Origin: Natronospira sp. | GTDB lineage: Bacteria; Pseudomonadota; Gammaproteobacteria; Natronospirales; Natronospiraceae | Assembly: GCA_003558125.1 (NCBI GenBank) | Contig: PWMQ01000090.1 | Location: 1-64,000 of the forward strand | DNA: 64,000 nt | Direction: 5' to 3' | Shown here: piece after piece, positions 35,722 through 44,613 of the stretch | Layout of the letters: each line of letters starts with the position of its first letter | How positions within the stretch are numbered: position 1 is the first letter of the stretch | Notes under the pieces: model-generated | What the model was told of the DNA's origin: nothing | The model's input: the letters and a program-made list of their open reading frames with translations, nothing else | Databases searched by the model: none | Made by a program: the position numbers and the translations under genes

Positions 35722-36654
35722 ATGACAGAATCAGCAGCGATCAACGATATCGAGACCTGGGCCGAGTTTGTGCGGTCCCGGGAGAAGGCCGATCAGCCGG
35801 ATTCCACGGCCCTCGCCTGGCTGCCGGGCCTGAGCGTGGTGCGAGCGGAAGGTGGTGACGCGGAAAGCTTCCTGGACGGTCAGTTCAGCGCGGCCGTGGG
35901 CGAACTGGGCCAGGATGAGGCGGTGCTGACCGCCTGGCACGATCCCAAGGGGCGGGCGGTGACCACCGTGTTGATGAGCCGGGATGAAAGCGGCTTTGAA
36001 CTGCTCTTGCCCAGCAGTCTCATGGACACGGTGCTGCCAAAACTGCGTCTCTATGTTTTGCGCGCCCAAGTGAACCTGTCGGCGCAGCAGGACACCGTCG
36101 TTCTGGGGCGGTGGGATGACAATGACAGTGGAGAAACGCCCTTCCGGCCTCTCAGCGGCCTGTCGGCGGCCGGTTTCTGGTCCGGTCCGCTCAGCGAGGC
36201 ACGGTCGCTCTGGGATGAGTTCGAGGCAGCCGGCGACTTGCCGATCCGCGAGACTGAATGGCGACGCCGGGAATTGCTGGCCGGCCTGCCAAGGCTCGGC
36301 CCCGAGACCAGCGGCCGCTTCCTGCCCCAGTTTCTCGGCCTGGACCACTTCGGCGGCCTCAGCTTTCGCAAGGGCTGCTATATCGGCCAGGAAGTGATCG
36401 CCCGAACCCACTACCTGGGCAAGGTCAAGCAGGGCCTGAAGCTGGCCCGCTGCCAGCAGGCTGCTCCCGCCGGCGCAGCTGTCCGTGACAGTGCCGACCG
36501 CCTGGTGGGTCAGGTGCTGGACTCGGTGGCGGCTAGTGACGCAAGCCACTGGCTGGTGCAGATTGTGGTCAGGGAGAACCATGATGGCGAATTGCATCTG
36601 GATGGTGGTGGGGAAGCTGACGGGGAAGCCCCCGCGCTGAAGCTCTTCGACTAG
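35722..36654 (+). CDS. ygfZ: Folate-binding protein YgfZ
   Basis: A 310-aa tetrahydrofolate-dependent protein of the GcvT-like family, needed for maintenance of certain Fe-S enzymes such as MiaB. The signature KGCYIGQEVIARTHYLGKVKQGL (residues ~217-239, with the functional Cys) is complete, and WLPGLSVVRAEGGDAESFLDGQFSAAV matches the N-terminal domain. In many gammaproteobacteria ygfZ is divergent from sdhE/ygfX; here it is divergent from the sdh assembly genes, keeping Fe-S functions together. Confidence 0.95.
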   Translation: MTESAAINDIETWAEFVRSREKADQPDSTALAWLPGLSVVRAEGGDAESFLDGQFSAAVGELGQDEAVLTAWHDPKGRAVTTVLMSRDESGFELLLPSSLMDTVLPKLRLYVLRAQVNLSAQQDTVVLGRWDDNDSGETPFRPLSGLSAAGFWSGPLSEARSLWDEFEAAGDLPIRETEWRRRELLAGLPRLGPETSGRFLPQFLGLDHFGGLSFRKGCYIGQEVIARTHYLGKVKQGLKLARCQQAAPAGAAVRDSADRLVGQVLDSVAASDASHWLVQIVVRENHDGELHLDGGGEADGEAPALKLFD

Positions 36655-36774
36655 TCAGCGCCTTCCAGGGCACCGCCTCGGACCCATTCCGGCGCCCGCC
36701 GGAGCGTTCTGCACCCCTCCGAGCCGTTGATGAGCGGGGCCGGGCAAGTGGAACAGGATTGATCGACGGATCCC

Positions 36775-36801
36775 TAAAGTTCCTCTCCAGCCGGCCGTTG
36801 A
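36775..36801 (+). promoter_or_regulatory. Candidate sigma-28 (FliA) promoter
   Basis: TAAAGTTC, 11 bases, then GCCGTTGA. The well known FliA consensus is TAAAGTTT-N11-GCCGATAA, so seven of eight and six of eight positions match with the exact spacing. The predicted start is ~40 nt upstream of the following gene's ATG, which has a strong GGAGGGAGA ribosome-binding site. This suggests flagellar class-3 control of an otherwise unknown gene. Matches by chance cannot be excluded without a genome-wide comparison. Confidence 0.5.
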
Positions 36802-36849
36802 AATAGGCAATGGAAGCGTTTTTCATGTCTGCCGGAGGGAGAGAACATC

Positions 36850-37287
36850 ATGCGGGCACCCAACCCTTACCAGGTGCAATGGCCGACCCTGCCCCGAGCC
36901 GATGGTGCCCTGTTTAACGGCATATCCCGCGCCGGGCGCTGCTTCCACCACCTGCCCACCGATAGTGTGCCCGGCCTGATTGGCGAAATGCTCAGGGACG
37001 ACTACGGTTCGGTCATTTCGGTGACCGTTCGCTTCGAAGCCCGGCAACCTGGCCGGGTCAGCGTCACTACCGGCGAAATCCCGGATGCGTGGATGCCCTA
37101 TGACCACGGTCATGCCCCCCAGCTCCCCGCCTACCTTTGTGCGCTCCAGCAACTCGTCCGGGATGGCGAGGAAACCGAGAATCCCCAGCAGCTTCTGGCC
37201 CACGCCGAAGGCTGGTTTGCCCTCACCTCCCGCCACACCATGAAGCTGCCACTGGATCGACGGCGCTTTCCGGCGCTGGCCTATTAG
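36850..37287 (+). CDS. Unrecognised 145-aa protein, possibly in the flagellar regulon
   Basis: No family recognised. The protein has no signal peptide or membrane helix. It begins MRAPNPYQVQWPTLPRADG and contains SVISVTVRFEARQPGRVSVTTG and a C-terminal HAEGWFALTSRHTMKLPLDR. The strong ribosome-binding site GGAGGGAGA and the sigma-28-like promoter just upstream argue for a real gene rather than the overlapping minus-strand frame (36823-37236). It is followed immediately by a perfect 10-bp hairpin. Expression with motility genes would suggest a chemotaxis or flagellar accessory role, but this rests only on the promoter. Confidence 0.7.
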   Translation: MRAPNPYQVQWPTLPRADGALFNGISRAGRCFHHLPTDSVPGLIGEMLRDDYGSVISVTVRFEARQPGRVSVTTGEIPDAWMPYDHGHAPQLPAYLCALQQLVRDGEETENPQQLLAHAEGWFALTSRHTMKLPLDRRRFPALAY

Positions 37288-37309
37288 GGAAGCGCCGCCG
37301 GCGCTTCCC
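37287..37309 (+). terminator. Perfect hairpin after the 145-aa gene
   Basis: GGGAAGCGCC, loop GCC, GGCGCTTCCC: a perfect 10-bp stem starting at the last base of the stop codon. There is no U-run after it, so it is either a transcript-stabilising hairpin or a weak/Rho-assisted terminator. Confidence 0.45.
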
Positions 37310-37458
37310 GATGCCCATCAAGCCTGAACCTGATGCAAGTCAAAACAGACTTGCCATCGGCTGGTAATGTAATCACTGCATAATGTTGTACAGTATCGGG
37401 TATCGGGCCGTTACTTCTGCCCCGGCGCAGTACCCGGGCTTGGCGCCGACCGTCAGGA

Positions 37459-37484
37459 TTGGCGGCAGCGGCCAACGCTATAAT
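37459..37484 (+). promoter_or_regulatory. Possible promoter of the universal stress protein gene
   Basis: A perfect TATAAT (37479-37484), within CTATAATT, lies 74 bases before the ATG. The nearest -35-like TTGGCG is only 14 bases upstream, so a classical sigma-70 promoter would be poor; the extended -10 CTATAATT resembles the RpoS type, and rpoS is encoded in this window. The assignment is tentative. Confidence 0.35.
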
Positions 37485-37558
37485 TGATCGGCAAATCGCC
37501 AGGCCCAACGGTTTCAGCGTTTATGCCGGCGCCTTATAAACATCGCAAGGAGACATCA

Positions 37559-38392
37559 ATGTACGAAAGCGCCCTGATCGCCGTGGATTTCTCCCGCTCC
37601 AGCCTGCCCATGCTCAAGCGCCTTGATTACATGGAACGAATGGGCGTCAAGCGGGTGGTGCTGGTCAATGTCAAACCCACTGCCACCGGCAGTGGCGGTG
37701 AAGGCAGCGCGAAGCTGAGCACGGCGGAACGCAAGGAAAAGCTGGAAGAGCATGCCGATGTGCTCCGCGACCGCTTTACAGTGGAGACCCGCATCGTCTC
37801 CGGCGACCCGGTTGAGCAGATCCTGACCCTGGCCAGTGACGAGGGCATGCATCTGATCGTCACTGGCTCCCGCGCCCACCATCCGGCCAAGCGCCTGCTC
37901 ATCGGCAGCACTGCCTCCGGCCTGGTGCGCAAGGCGACACTGCCGGTACTTCTGGAGGATGTCCGGGATGCCGACGAGGGCGAAGACAAGGTGCCGCGCC
38001 GTGATGGCCCCACCCTGCTGGCCACCGACGGCTCCAGTGCGGCCGAGGCCGCCGAGGATCATGCCCTGCAGATGCTGGGCAAGGACAAGCACCTGCGCGT
38101 GATCACGGTGAGCTCCAGCAATGACATTGCCCGAGCCTGGCGGCGCCTGGAACGGATCACCCAGAAGGCCGCGGATGCCGATGTCCGCCTGATCCGCAGC
38201 GTTGACCTGGGTCGCGCCGAGCAGGTCATTCCCCAGATTGCCGCCGCCGAGCGAGCCTCCCTGATCATTACCGGCCGCCGTGGCCGCGAGGGCGTGCGTG
38301 GCGTCCGCCTGGGCTCTACCGCCGAATACATCTGCCGCAATGCCAACCGACCGGTACTGCTGGTACCAGGCACCGAGCAAGACCGCTCGTAA
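37559..38392 (+). CDS. Tandem universal stress protein
   Basis: A 277-aa protein with two UspA domains. Domain 1 (residues ~1-140) begins MYESALIAVDFS and contains HLIVTGSRAHHPAKRLLIGSTASGLVRKATLPVLL. Domain 2 (~155-277) has PTLLATDGSSAAEAAEDHA and SLIITGRRGREGVRGVRLGSTAEYICRNANRPVLLVP. The G-2x-G-9x-G(S/T) ATP-binding pattern is recognisable in both C-terminal parts. The ATG at 37559 has AGGAGA upstream; the extra 25 codons in frame before it include the promoter. Such proteins respond to starvation or osmotic stress. A clear terminator follows. Confidence 0.9.
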   Translation: MYESALIAVDFSRSSLPMLKRLDYMERMGVKRVVLVNVKPTATGSGGEGSAKLSTAERKEKLEEHADVLRDRFTVETRIVSGDPVEQILTLASDEGMHLIVTGSRAHHPAKRLLIGSTASGLVRKATLPVLLEDVRDADEGEDKVPRRDGPTLLATDGSSAAEAAEDHALQMLGKDKHLRVITVSSSNDIARAWRRLERITQKAADADVRLIRSVDLGRAEQVIPQIAAAERASLIITGRRGREGVRGVRLGSTAEYICRNANRPVLLVPGTEQDRS

Positions 38393-38410
38393 TCAGTCTA
38401 AACCAGAAAA

Positions 38411-38439
38411 GGCCGGGGCCTTTGGCCCCGGTCTTTTTT
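38411..38439 (+). terminator. Rho-independent terminator
   Basis: CCGGGGCC, loop TTT, GGCCCCGG, then TCTTTTTTC. An 8-bp GC-rich stem with a six-T run, 20 bases after the universal stress protein stop. Read from the other strand it also has a short T-run (CCTTTTC), so it may terminate lysS transcription as well. Confidence 0.88.
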
Positions 38440-38469
38440 CATCTTGTCGACGATACCGGCTGCGACAGC

Positions 38470-39975
38470 TCAGTCTGTGTCGCCTGAGGCCGCCTCCGGG
38501 CGCATCAGGGGGAACAGCAGCACGTCACGAATCGAGGGCGAATCGGTAAACAGCATCACCAGGCGGTCGATGCCGATGCCTTCCCCGGCCGTGGGCGGCA
38601 AACCGAATTCCAGGGCCCGGACAAAGTCGGCATCATAGAACATGGCTTCTTCGTCGCCGGCTTCCTTTGAGCGGACCTGCTCGCGAAAACGCTCGGCCTG
38701 GTCTTCGGCGTCATTGAGCTCGGAGAAGCCATTGGCCAGCTCACGGCCACCAATGATCAGCTCGAAACGCTCGGTCAGGAAGGGATCGTCATCCTTGCGC
38801 CGAGACAGGGGCGAGACCTCGGTGGGATAGTCGATCACGAAGGTCGGCTGGATCAGGCGGTGTTCGGCGGTCTTCTCGAAGATCTCCAATTGCAGCTTGC
38901 CGGGGCCCCAATTGTCTTCCAGCTTGATCCCCAGCTTCTCACACACCCCGGCCAGATAGTCACGATCACGCAGGCGAGCCTCATCCAGGCCTTCGTTATA
39001 ACGCAGGATGGCTGCCTCAACCGTCAAGCGTTCGAAGTCCCGGGAGAAGTCATAGGATTCACCCTGGTACTCGACCACATCACCGCCCACCACGGCCTCG
39101 GCGATACTGCGGAACATGCGCTCGGTCAGAGCCATCAGGTCATTGTAATCGGCATAGGCCTGATAGAACTCCAGCATGGTGAATTCCGGATTATGGCGGG
39201 TGGAGACCCCCTCGTTCCGGAAGTTGCGGTTGATCTCATAGACCCGATCCATGCCGCCCACCACCAGGCGCTTGAGGAAGAGCTCTGGCGCCACTCGCAT
39301 GTAAAGGGGCATATTCAGGGCGTTATGATGAGTCATAAAGGGCCGTGCCGCCGCACCACCGGGGATGGACTGCATCATCGGCGTTTCCACTTCCATGAAG
39401 CCCGAGGCGTTCATGAAATCGCGCACGAGCTGGATGATCCGGGTACGGGTCTTGAAGGTCTCCATGACCTCCCGGTTCATGATCAGGTCCAGATAGCGCT
39501 GGCGGTAACGGGTTTCCTGGTCCTGCAGGCCATGGAACTTCTCCGGCAGCGGGCGCAGTGACTTGGTCAGCAGGCGGATTTCTTCCACCTTGACCGACAG
39601 CTCGCCGGTCTTGGTCTTGAACAGGGTGCCGGTGGCGCCGACGATGTCACCCACATCCCAGGTCTTGAAGGTCTTGTAGACACCTTCCGGCAGGGCGTCG
39701 CGCTGCACGAATAGCTGGATTCGGCCGGTGCTGTCCTGGAGCTTGGCAAAACTGGCCTTGCCCATCACCCGCTTTTCCATCATCCGCCCGGCGACGTGAA
39801 CGCGAATCTCTCCCGACTCCAGGGATTCCCCACTGCGTTCGCCGTAAGTACCGTGCAGCTCATCGGCCAGCGAGTCGCGATGGAAATCATTGGGGAAGGC
39901 TTCGCCACTCTCGCGCCATGCGGCAAGCTTGTCGCGGCGGTGCTGGATGAGCTTGTGTTCCTGTTCCTGACTCAT
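38470..39975 (-). CDS. lysS: Lysyl-tRNA synthetase, class II
   Basis: A 501-aa enzyme. N-terminal OB-fold anticodon-binding domain ([38 protein letters not shown]), then the class II core with motif 1 ([15 protein letters not shown]), motif 2 ([33 protein letters not shown]) and motif 3 ([31 protein letters not shown]). Downstream of prfB with a 68-bp gap, the arrangement found in E. coli (prfB-lysS). Confidence 0.98.
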   Translation of the reverse strand: MSQEQEHKLIQHRRDKLAAWRESGEAFPNDFHRDSLADELHGTYGERSGESLESGEIRVHVAGRMMEKRVMGKASFAKLQDSTGRIQLFVQRDALPEGVYKTFKTWDVGDIVGATGTLFKTKTGELSVKVEEIRLLTKSLRPLPEKFHGLQDQETRYRQRYLDLIMNREVMETFKTRTRIIQLVRDFMNASGFMEVETPMMQSIPGGAAARPFMTHHNALNMPLYMRVAPELFLKRLVVGGMDRVYEINRNFRNEGVSTRHNPEFTMLEFYQAYADYNDLMALTERMFRSIAEAVVGGDVVEYQGESYDFSRDFERLTVEAAILRYNEGLDEARLRDRDYLAGVCEKLGIKLEDNWGPGKLQLEIFEKTAEHRLIQPTFVIDYPTEVSPLSRRKDDDPFLTERFELIIGGRELANGFSELNDAEDQAERFREQVRSKEAGDEEAMFYDADFVRALEFGLPPTAGEGIGIDRLVMLFTDSPSIRDVLLFPLMRPEAASGDTD

Positions 39976-40043
39976 GACCCTGATTGCTCCTGGGAAAGCA
40001 TTGAAGTATTAAGGCGGGTCGCCCCGCATCCTGGCAAGGTGGT

Positions 40044-41151
40044 TCAGAGACCCTTTTTCAGACTGGCCTCAAGGAAGGGTTCCAGATTGCCGTCCAGCAC
40101 GCCCTGAGTGTTACCGATCTCGACACCGGTACGCAGGTCCTTGATCCGCGACTGGTCGAGGACATAGGAACGGATCTGACTGCCCCAGCCGATGTCGGAC
40201 TTGCCCTCTTCCACCGCCGCCTGTTTTTCCCGCCGCTGCTGCATCTCATGCTCGTAGAGCTTGGCCCGCAGCTGCTTCATGGCAGTGGCCTTGTTCTTGT
40301 GCTGGGAACGTTCGGTCTGACACTGCACCACAATGCCGGTGGGTTCATGCACGATACGCACGGCGGATTCGGTGGTGTTGACGTGCTGACCACCGGCACC
40401 GCTGGCCCGATAGACATCAATGCGCAAGTCGGAGGGATCGATATCCACTTCCACGTTGTCGTCGATCTCCGGAGAGACGAAAACCGCAGCGAAGGAAGTG
40501 TGACGGCGATTGCCGGAATCGAAGGGAGATTTGCGCACCAGGCGGTGGACACCCGTCTCGGTGCGTAGCCAGCCGAAGGCATAGTCGCCCTCGAACTTGA
40601 CGGTAGCACTCTTGATGCCGGCCACTTCCCCGGCGGAGCATTCCATCAACGTGGTCTTGAAGCCCTTCTGTTCGCCCCAGCGCAGATACATGCGCAGCAG
40701 CATCTCGGCCCAGTCCTGGGCTTCGGTGCCACCAGAACCGGCCTGGATGTCCACGAAGGCGTTGGCCTCGTCCATTTCGCCGGAGAACATCCGGCGGAAT
40801 TCCATTTTCTCGACAATGGTGGTCAGGTCGTCCAGTTCACCGGGCAACTCTCGCAGGGTGTCCTGGTCATCTTCCTGCTGCGCCATATCGAACAGCTCAC
40901 CGGCATCCTCGATGCGGGAGCTGCATTCTTCCAGGCTGTCCACGATTTCCGCCAGACGGGCCCGCTCCTGGCCAAGGGCCTGGGCCCGTTCCGGGTCATT
41001 CCAGACTTCGGGGACTTCCAGTTCGCGGGTGACTTCGGTCAGTCTTTCCTTGCGACCAGGGTAGTCAAAGATACCCCCTCAGCGCTTCAATGCGCTCCTG
41101 CAGGTCGCTGATCTGGCGTTGAATGGCATTGGTTTCGACGGCGTCAGACAC
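40044..41151 (-). CDS. prfB: Peptide chain release factor 2, with programmed +1 frameshift
   Basis: RF2 reads UGA and UAA. The main frame (to 40044) contains the GGQ motif in [19 protein letters not shown] and the anticodon-like SPF tripeptide (VRKSPFDSG). The N-terminus is in another frame: GTG at 41151 (site AGAGG upstream) encodes 28 residues ending LRGYL, then an in-frame UGA at 41067-41065. Translation shifts +1 there to Asp-Tyr-Pro and continues, giving 368 residues in all. The frameshift context AGGGGGTATCTTTGAC matches E. coli prfB. The coding parts are 41151-41068 and 41066-40044. Confidence 0.97.
41065..41079 (-). promoter_or_regulatory. prfB autoregulatory frameshift site
   Basis: The sequence AGGGGG-TAT-CTT-TGA on the minus strand combines an internal Shine-Dalgarno-like stimulator, the CUU slippery codon and the UGA stop. 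Low RF2 slows termination and favours the +1 shift, restoring RF2. This mechanism is established for bacterial prfB; here it is recognised by sequence identity. Confidence 0.93.
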
Positions 41152-41280
41152 GAGCTGCCTCTCCCGCTGTTGGTTCACTGTTTCCGGAAGTTCACCCCGG
41201 GGCCGGGGCCTTGAAACCCGCGTATGCTACACCATTCGGATGACTGGATGAAGCTTCGGCCCACGCGGGGCCCCTGTCCC

Positions 41281-43014
41281 TCACAGGGGCTCGATCAGGA
41301 CCACCAGCAGCTGGGGACGACGCAGGCCCTGCCACTCGTTCACCTCGAGCCGGTAGGCGATGCGGATCCACTCCGGCAGGCCGCCCAACTGTTCCGGCGG
41401 CGGATTGAAGGCAATGGCGTCGATGGGCGTGGCCGCATCGGGATGTTGCAGGCGCAGCTTGAGGGGATGCTCCCCCACCACCCGCTCTTCCAGAACCCGG
41501 AATTCGCCATCAAATAGGGGTTCGGGAAAGCCCTGCCCCCAGGGCCCATGCCGACGGATCAGCTCGGCCACCTCAAGCGACAGCTCCGAGACCTCCAGGG
41601 GGCCATCGCTGTGGATGATGCCGGACAGTGTCTCCGCCCCGGCACGGGCCTCCACCGCTTCCTTGAACAAGCGGCGGAAGCTGTCTAGGCGGTCTGACCG
41701 GAGACTGAGACCGGCGGCCATGGCATGGCCGCCAAAGCGTTCGATCATCCCCGGCTGTCGACTGTCCATGTCGGCCAGGACATCACGGATATGGATACCG
41801 GGGACGGAACGGAGTGAGCCTTTCAGCATCCTATCTCCGTCCGGTGCCATGACCGCCACCGGTCGGTGAAAACGCTCTTTCAGGCGGGATGCCAGCAGGC
41901 CAACGATACCGCTGTGCCAGTCGGTCCGGAACAGGGTGAGCGCGGCGGGCAACTCTGCTCCCCCGTCCAGCTTGATACGCTCCAGGGCACGCTCGGCCTG
42001 CTCCTGCATGTCCCGCTGCAGGTAACGCCGTTCCCGATTCATGGCGTCCAGCTTTTCGGCGCCTGCCCGCGCTCTGCCCGGGTCTCTGGCGAGCAGGGTC
42101 TCAATGCCGTGGGAGATGTCGTCCAGGCGACCGGCGGCGTTCAGGCGTGGGGCGATGGCAAAACCGAGATCGGCGGCCGTCAGGTCGGCGCGGTTGCGGT
42201 CCGCCACCCGAATCAGGGCTTCCAGGCCCGGCCGCAGGCTGCCGGCACGGATCCGCTGCAGACCCTGGTGAACCAGAATCCGGTTATTGCGATCCAGGGG
42301 CACCAGGTCGGCGACCGTGCCGAGAGCAACCAGATCCAGCCATTCGGCGAGGCTGGGTTCGGGGATGGCCTGTTGCTCGAACCATTGTGCATCCCGCAGG
42401 TGCTGACGCAGACCCAGCAAGAGATAGAAGGCAACCCCCACACCGGCCAGGTGGGGGCTGGCAAAGCCCTGCCCCGGCAAATTGGGATTGAGGATGGCAT
42501 TGGCGCCCGGCAGGGTCTCGCCGGGCAGGTGGTGGTCGGTGACCAACACATCGATACCGGCGGCCCTGGCGGCGGCGACACCCTCAATGCTTGAGATGCC
42601 GTTATCGACGGTGATGATCAAGGCCGGATCCCGCTCCCGGGCCACCTCCAGCAGTTCCGGCGAGAGGCCATAGCCGAAATCGAAGCGATTGGGCACCAGG
42701 TAATCCACCGCCGCCGCGCCCATCGCCTCGAGGCCCGATTTGAGCAGGGCGGTGGCGGTGGCGCCATCCGCGTCAAAATCGCCGACGATGAGAATGGGCC
42801 CTTCACTCAAATGGCGGGAGACCAGCGCTGCGGCCTCGGACAGACCATCCAGTCCTTTGGGTGGCAGCAGGCGGGCGGCACGATAATCGATGTCCTCGAC
42901 GCTGTGGATACCCCGGGCGGCATACACCCGGCGCAGGACCGGATGAACGCTCAAGGTCTGTGCCCCGGGAGAGACGGTCGGATCGGGCTGTCGGCGGCGG
43001 ATTCGGGAAATCAT
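41281..43014 (-). CDS. recJ: Single-stranded-DNA-specific exonuclease RecJ
   Basis: A 577-aa 5'-3' exonuclease of the DHH family, acting in recombination and mismatch repair. Motifs: VGDFDADGATATALL (I), VDNGISS, VTDHHLPGETLPGANAILNPNLP (III, DHH), PRLNAAGRLDD, and the DHHA1-type FGGHAMAAGLSL in the second domain. A 7-bp GC hairpin surrounds its stop codon. It overlaps the rpfE-like gene by four bases and precedes prfB, the usual order recJ-prfB-lysS. Confidence 0.97.
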   Translation of the reverse strand: MISRIRRRQPDPTVSPGAQTLSVHPVLRRVYAARGIHSVEDIDYRAARLLPPKGLDGLSEAAALVSRHLSEGPILIVGDFDADGATATALLKSGLEAMGAAAVDYLVPNRFDFGYGLSPELLEVARERDPALIITVDNGISSIEGVAAARAAGIDVLVTDHHLPGETLPGANAILNPNLPGQGFASPHLAGVGVAFYLLLGLRQHLRDAQWFEQQAIPEPSLAEWLDLVALGTVADLVPLDRNNRILVHQGLQRIRAGSLRPGLEALIRVADRNRADLTAADLGFAIAPRLNAAGRLDDISHGIETLLARDPGRARAGAEKLDAMNRERRYLQRDMQEQAERALERIKLDGGAELPAALTLFRTDWHSGIVGLLASRLKERFHRPVAVMAPDGDRMLKGSLRSVPGIHIRDVLADMDSRQPGMIERFGGHAMAAGLSLRSDRLDSFRRLFKEAVEARAGAETLSGIIHSDGPLEVSELSLEVAELIRRHGPWGQGFPEPLFDGEFRVLEERVVGEHPLKLRLQHPDAATPIDAIAFNPPPEQLGGLPEWIRIAYRLEVNEWQGLRRPQLLVVLIEPL

Positions 43015-44048
43015 TCCGCCTCCGACTCAGCCAGGTGCTCCCACAAGGGCCGTTCACGTCGCCAGAAACGCCAGCGCATGCCGGGCCGCATATGCCATGG
43101 ACCCAGCGGTCCCAGTGCCAGCTCCAGGCTGTCCAGCTCGCCCTTGCCCAGGGCACGCAGGGCCGCCTGCCACCAATCCCGGTCGAGCTGCTCAAGAGCC
43201 GCCTGCCAGCCCGGACCATCGCCGTCCAGCGCGGCGCGGGTGCCGGTCTCGATCACCACCAGGCTGTCGCCCCATGCCTGGCCCCGCCAGTCGGAGAAAC
43301 TCGCCGGTTCCGGCCCACTCTTGCAGCCCTGATGCTGAGCCAGGCCCTGCCAGACCGGATCATTGGACAGCAGGGATGCCCAGGAGCCGAGCCTGTTTTC
43401 CACCTCATCGAGCCGCCCCCCACCCCAGGGCCAGACACCACTGACGGTGGGCAGGCCGCGGGCGGTCCGGGCCTGATTGACCGGATGATCATGAAACAGC
43501 ATCTGGGTCTCATTGATGAGCTGCTCAAGTTTTACCCGATCGGGACCGGCCGGCATGAAGTGATTGATATTGCGCCCGGTCACTGCCGCCACCGGCGTGG
43601 TTTCAACGCTCAGGTCCCCGGGCGCGGCCAGATACCAACGATCGGGAGCCTGAACCTCCAGCCGCCAGCCGTCTTCAGCGAACTGCTGATTGAACTGCCC
43701 GACCAGGGCGTCGGCTTCCTCGGCGTCGAGGTCGAGAGCGCGGCCATCCCAGAGCAGAAGAAAGTCCTGATCGGGGCGAAGGTGCACCGGGTCGGCCCGC
43801 AACCAGTAGCCTTGCCTCGGGCGCTTACCTTCCCCCAACAGGGCAAGGGCAGCCTGGGATTGCCCGGGCCCCTGCAAGCTGTCAGCCGGCAGCGCATCGC
43901 CACGGGCCAGCAGACGGTGAAGCCCCGGCAGGGCCGGTGCCTGGGCCTGTAGATCTTCGACCAGTACCCGACCGACATCGAACAGACCAGGAAAATGGAG
44001 ACGCAGACGGGGGCGTCGCCTGTTAGACTGATGAGCAGTTTCAGACAT
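43011..44048 (-). CDS. RpfE-like protein (phosphoglycerate-mutase-related COG4255 family)
   Basis: A 345-aa cytoplasmic protein resembling the RpfE family described next to recJ in Xanthomonas: RLRLHFPGLFDVGR at the N-terminus, YWLRADPVHLRPDQDFLLLWDG, WRLEVQAPDRWYL, and MLFHDHPVNQARTARGLPTVSGVWPWGGGRL. Despite remote links to cofactor-independent phosphoglycerate mutases, the metal-binding residues are not evident, and the role is unknown. The stop overlaps recJ by four bases, so both are co-translated, echoing the Xanthomonas rpf region. Confidence 0.78.
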   Translation of the reverse strand: MSETAHQSNRRRPRLRLHFPGLFDVGRVLVEDLQAQAPALPGLHRLLARGDALPADSLQGPGQSQAALALLGEGKRPRQGYWLRADPVHLRPDQDFLLLWDGRALDLDAEEADALVGQFNQQFAEDGWRLEVQAPDRWYLAAPGDLSVETTPVAAVTGRNINHFMPAGPDRVKLEQLINETQMLFHDHPVNQARTARGLPTVSGVWPWGGGRLDEVENRLGSWASLLSNDPVWQGLAQHQGCKSGPEPASFSDWRGQAWGDSLVVIETGTRAALDGDGPGWQAALEQLDRDWWQAALRALGKGELDSLELALGPLGPWHMRPGMRWRFWRRERPLWEHLAESEAE

Positions 44049-44068
44049 GCGGGAGAGTATCCGCCACC

Positions 44069-44449
44069 ATGAAGGTTGAAAAGGATTTCCTTGCCGGCGA
44101 TGCCCGGCAGATCATTCGCGCCTATGAAGCCGGCAGCATCCGCGTGAACGAGAATCTTATCACGCGTAGCTGCGTGATCACGCCATCCGCGGTGGATAGC
44201 GGCTGGCGCCCGGAGCGTTTCGAGGATCTACGACCGGAGGACTTTACCCCACTGGTCGAGGACCGGCCGGAAGTCATTCTCCTGGGCACGGGTGGCGAGA
44301 CCCGCATCCCGCCTCAGGAAATCCTCGCCGCCGTGCTGGGCCAGGGGGTCGGCCTGGAATTCATGGACACCTGCGCGGCCTGCCGCACCTTCAATGTGCT
44401 GGTCGGAGAGGAAAGATCGGTAATGGCCGCGTTGTTGATGATTGATTGA
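44069..44449 (+). CDS. Mth938-like (DUF498/NDUFAF3 family) domain protein
   Basis: A 126-aa single-domain protein with the family pattern ARQIIRAYEAGSIRVNENLITRS, VILLGTGGETRIPP, and GVGLEFMDTCAACRTFNVLVGEERSVMAALL. Relatives include human NDUFAF3, a complex I assembly factor, and Xanthomonas XCC1710; the bacterial function is not established. Its Cys-Ala-Ala-Cys pair is notable. It is divergent from the rpfE-like gene with 20 bp between starts, so both promoters must overlap the coding regions. Confidence 0.85.
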   Translation: MKVEKDFLAGDARQIIRAYEAGSIRVNENLITRSCVITPSAVDSGWRPERFEDLRPEDFTPLVEDRPEVILLGTGGETRIPPQEILAAVLGQGVGLEFMDTCAACRTFNVLVGEERSVMAALLMID

Positions 44450-44477
44450 TGAGCTTCGAGCCTCGAGCGGCGAGCGG

Positions 44478-44603
44478 CGAGCTGGCCGTGCTGACATGAA
44501 TGCCGTGCCGCTTCGAAACGGTTTGCGCTAGATTCTGGATACAGCCGGGAATGGTTGCCGCTTGCAGAAAACGGTAAGCCGTTCAGCATGCACGGCCAGC
44601 TCG
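44478..44603. repeat. Imperfect inverted repeat between the Mth938 gene and rpoS
   Basis: The left arm CGAGCTGGCCGTGCTGA (44478-44494) pairs with the right arm TCAGCATGCACGGCCAGCTCG (44583-44603) apart from four extra bases. Short GAGC-rich direct repeats (CGAGCGGCGAGCGG; CTCGGAGCTCGGAGCT) flank both arms. It fills the convergent gap between two genes and resembles a REP-like or small mobile palindrome; it could also act as a transcription barrier. Confidence 0.5.
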
Positions 44604-44613
44604 GAGCTCGGAG

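Noticed and set aside
36823-37236. A 137-codon minus-strand frame
   Set aside because: Overlaps the 145-aa plus-strand gene, which has a strong ribosome-binding site and a promoter-like sequence; the minus frame has neither.
41271-41289. Terminator at the end of recJ
   Set aside because: A 7-bp hairpin spans the stop codon, but no T-run follows and prfB lies close downstream, so I do not call it.
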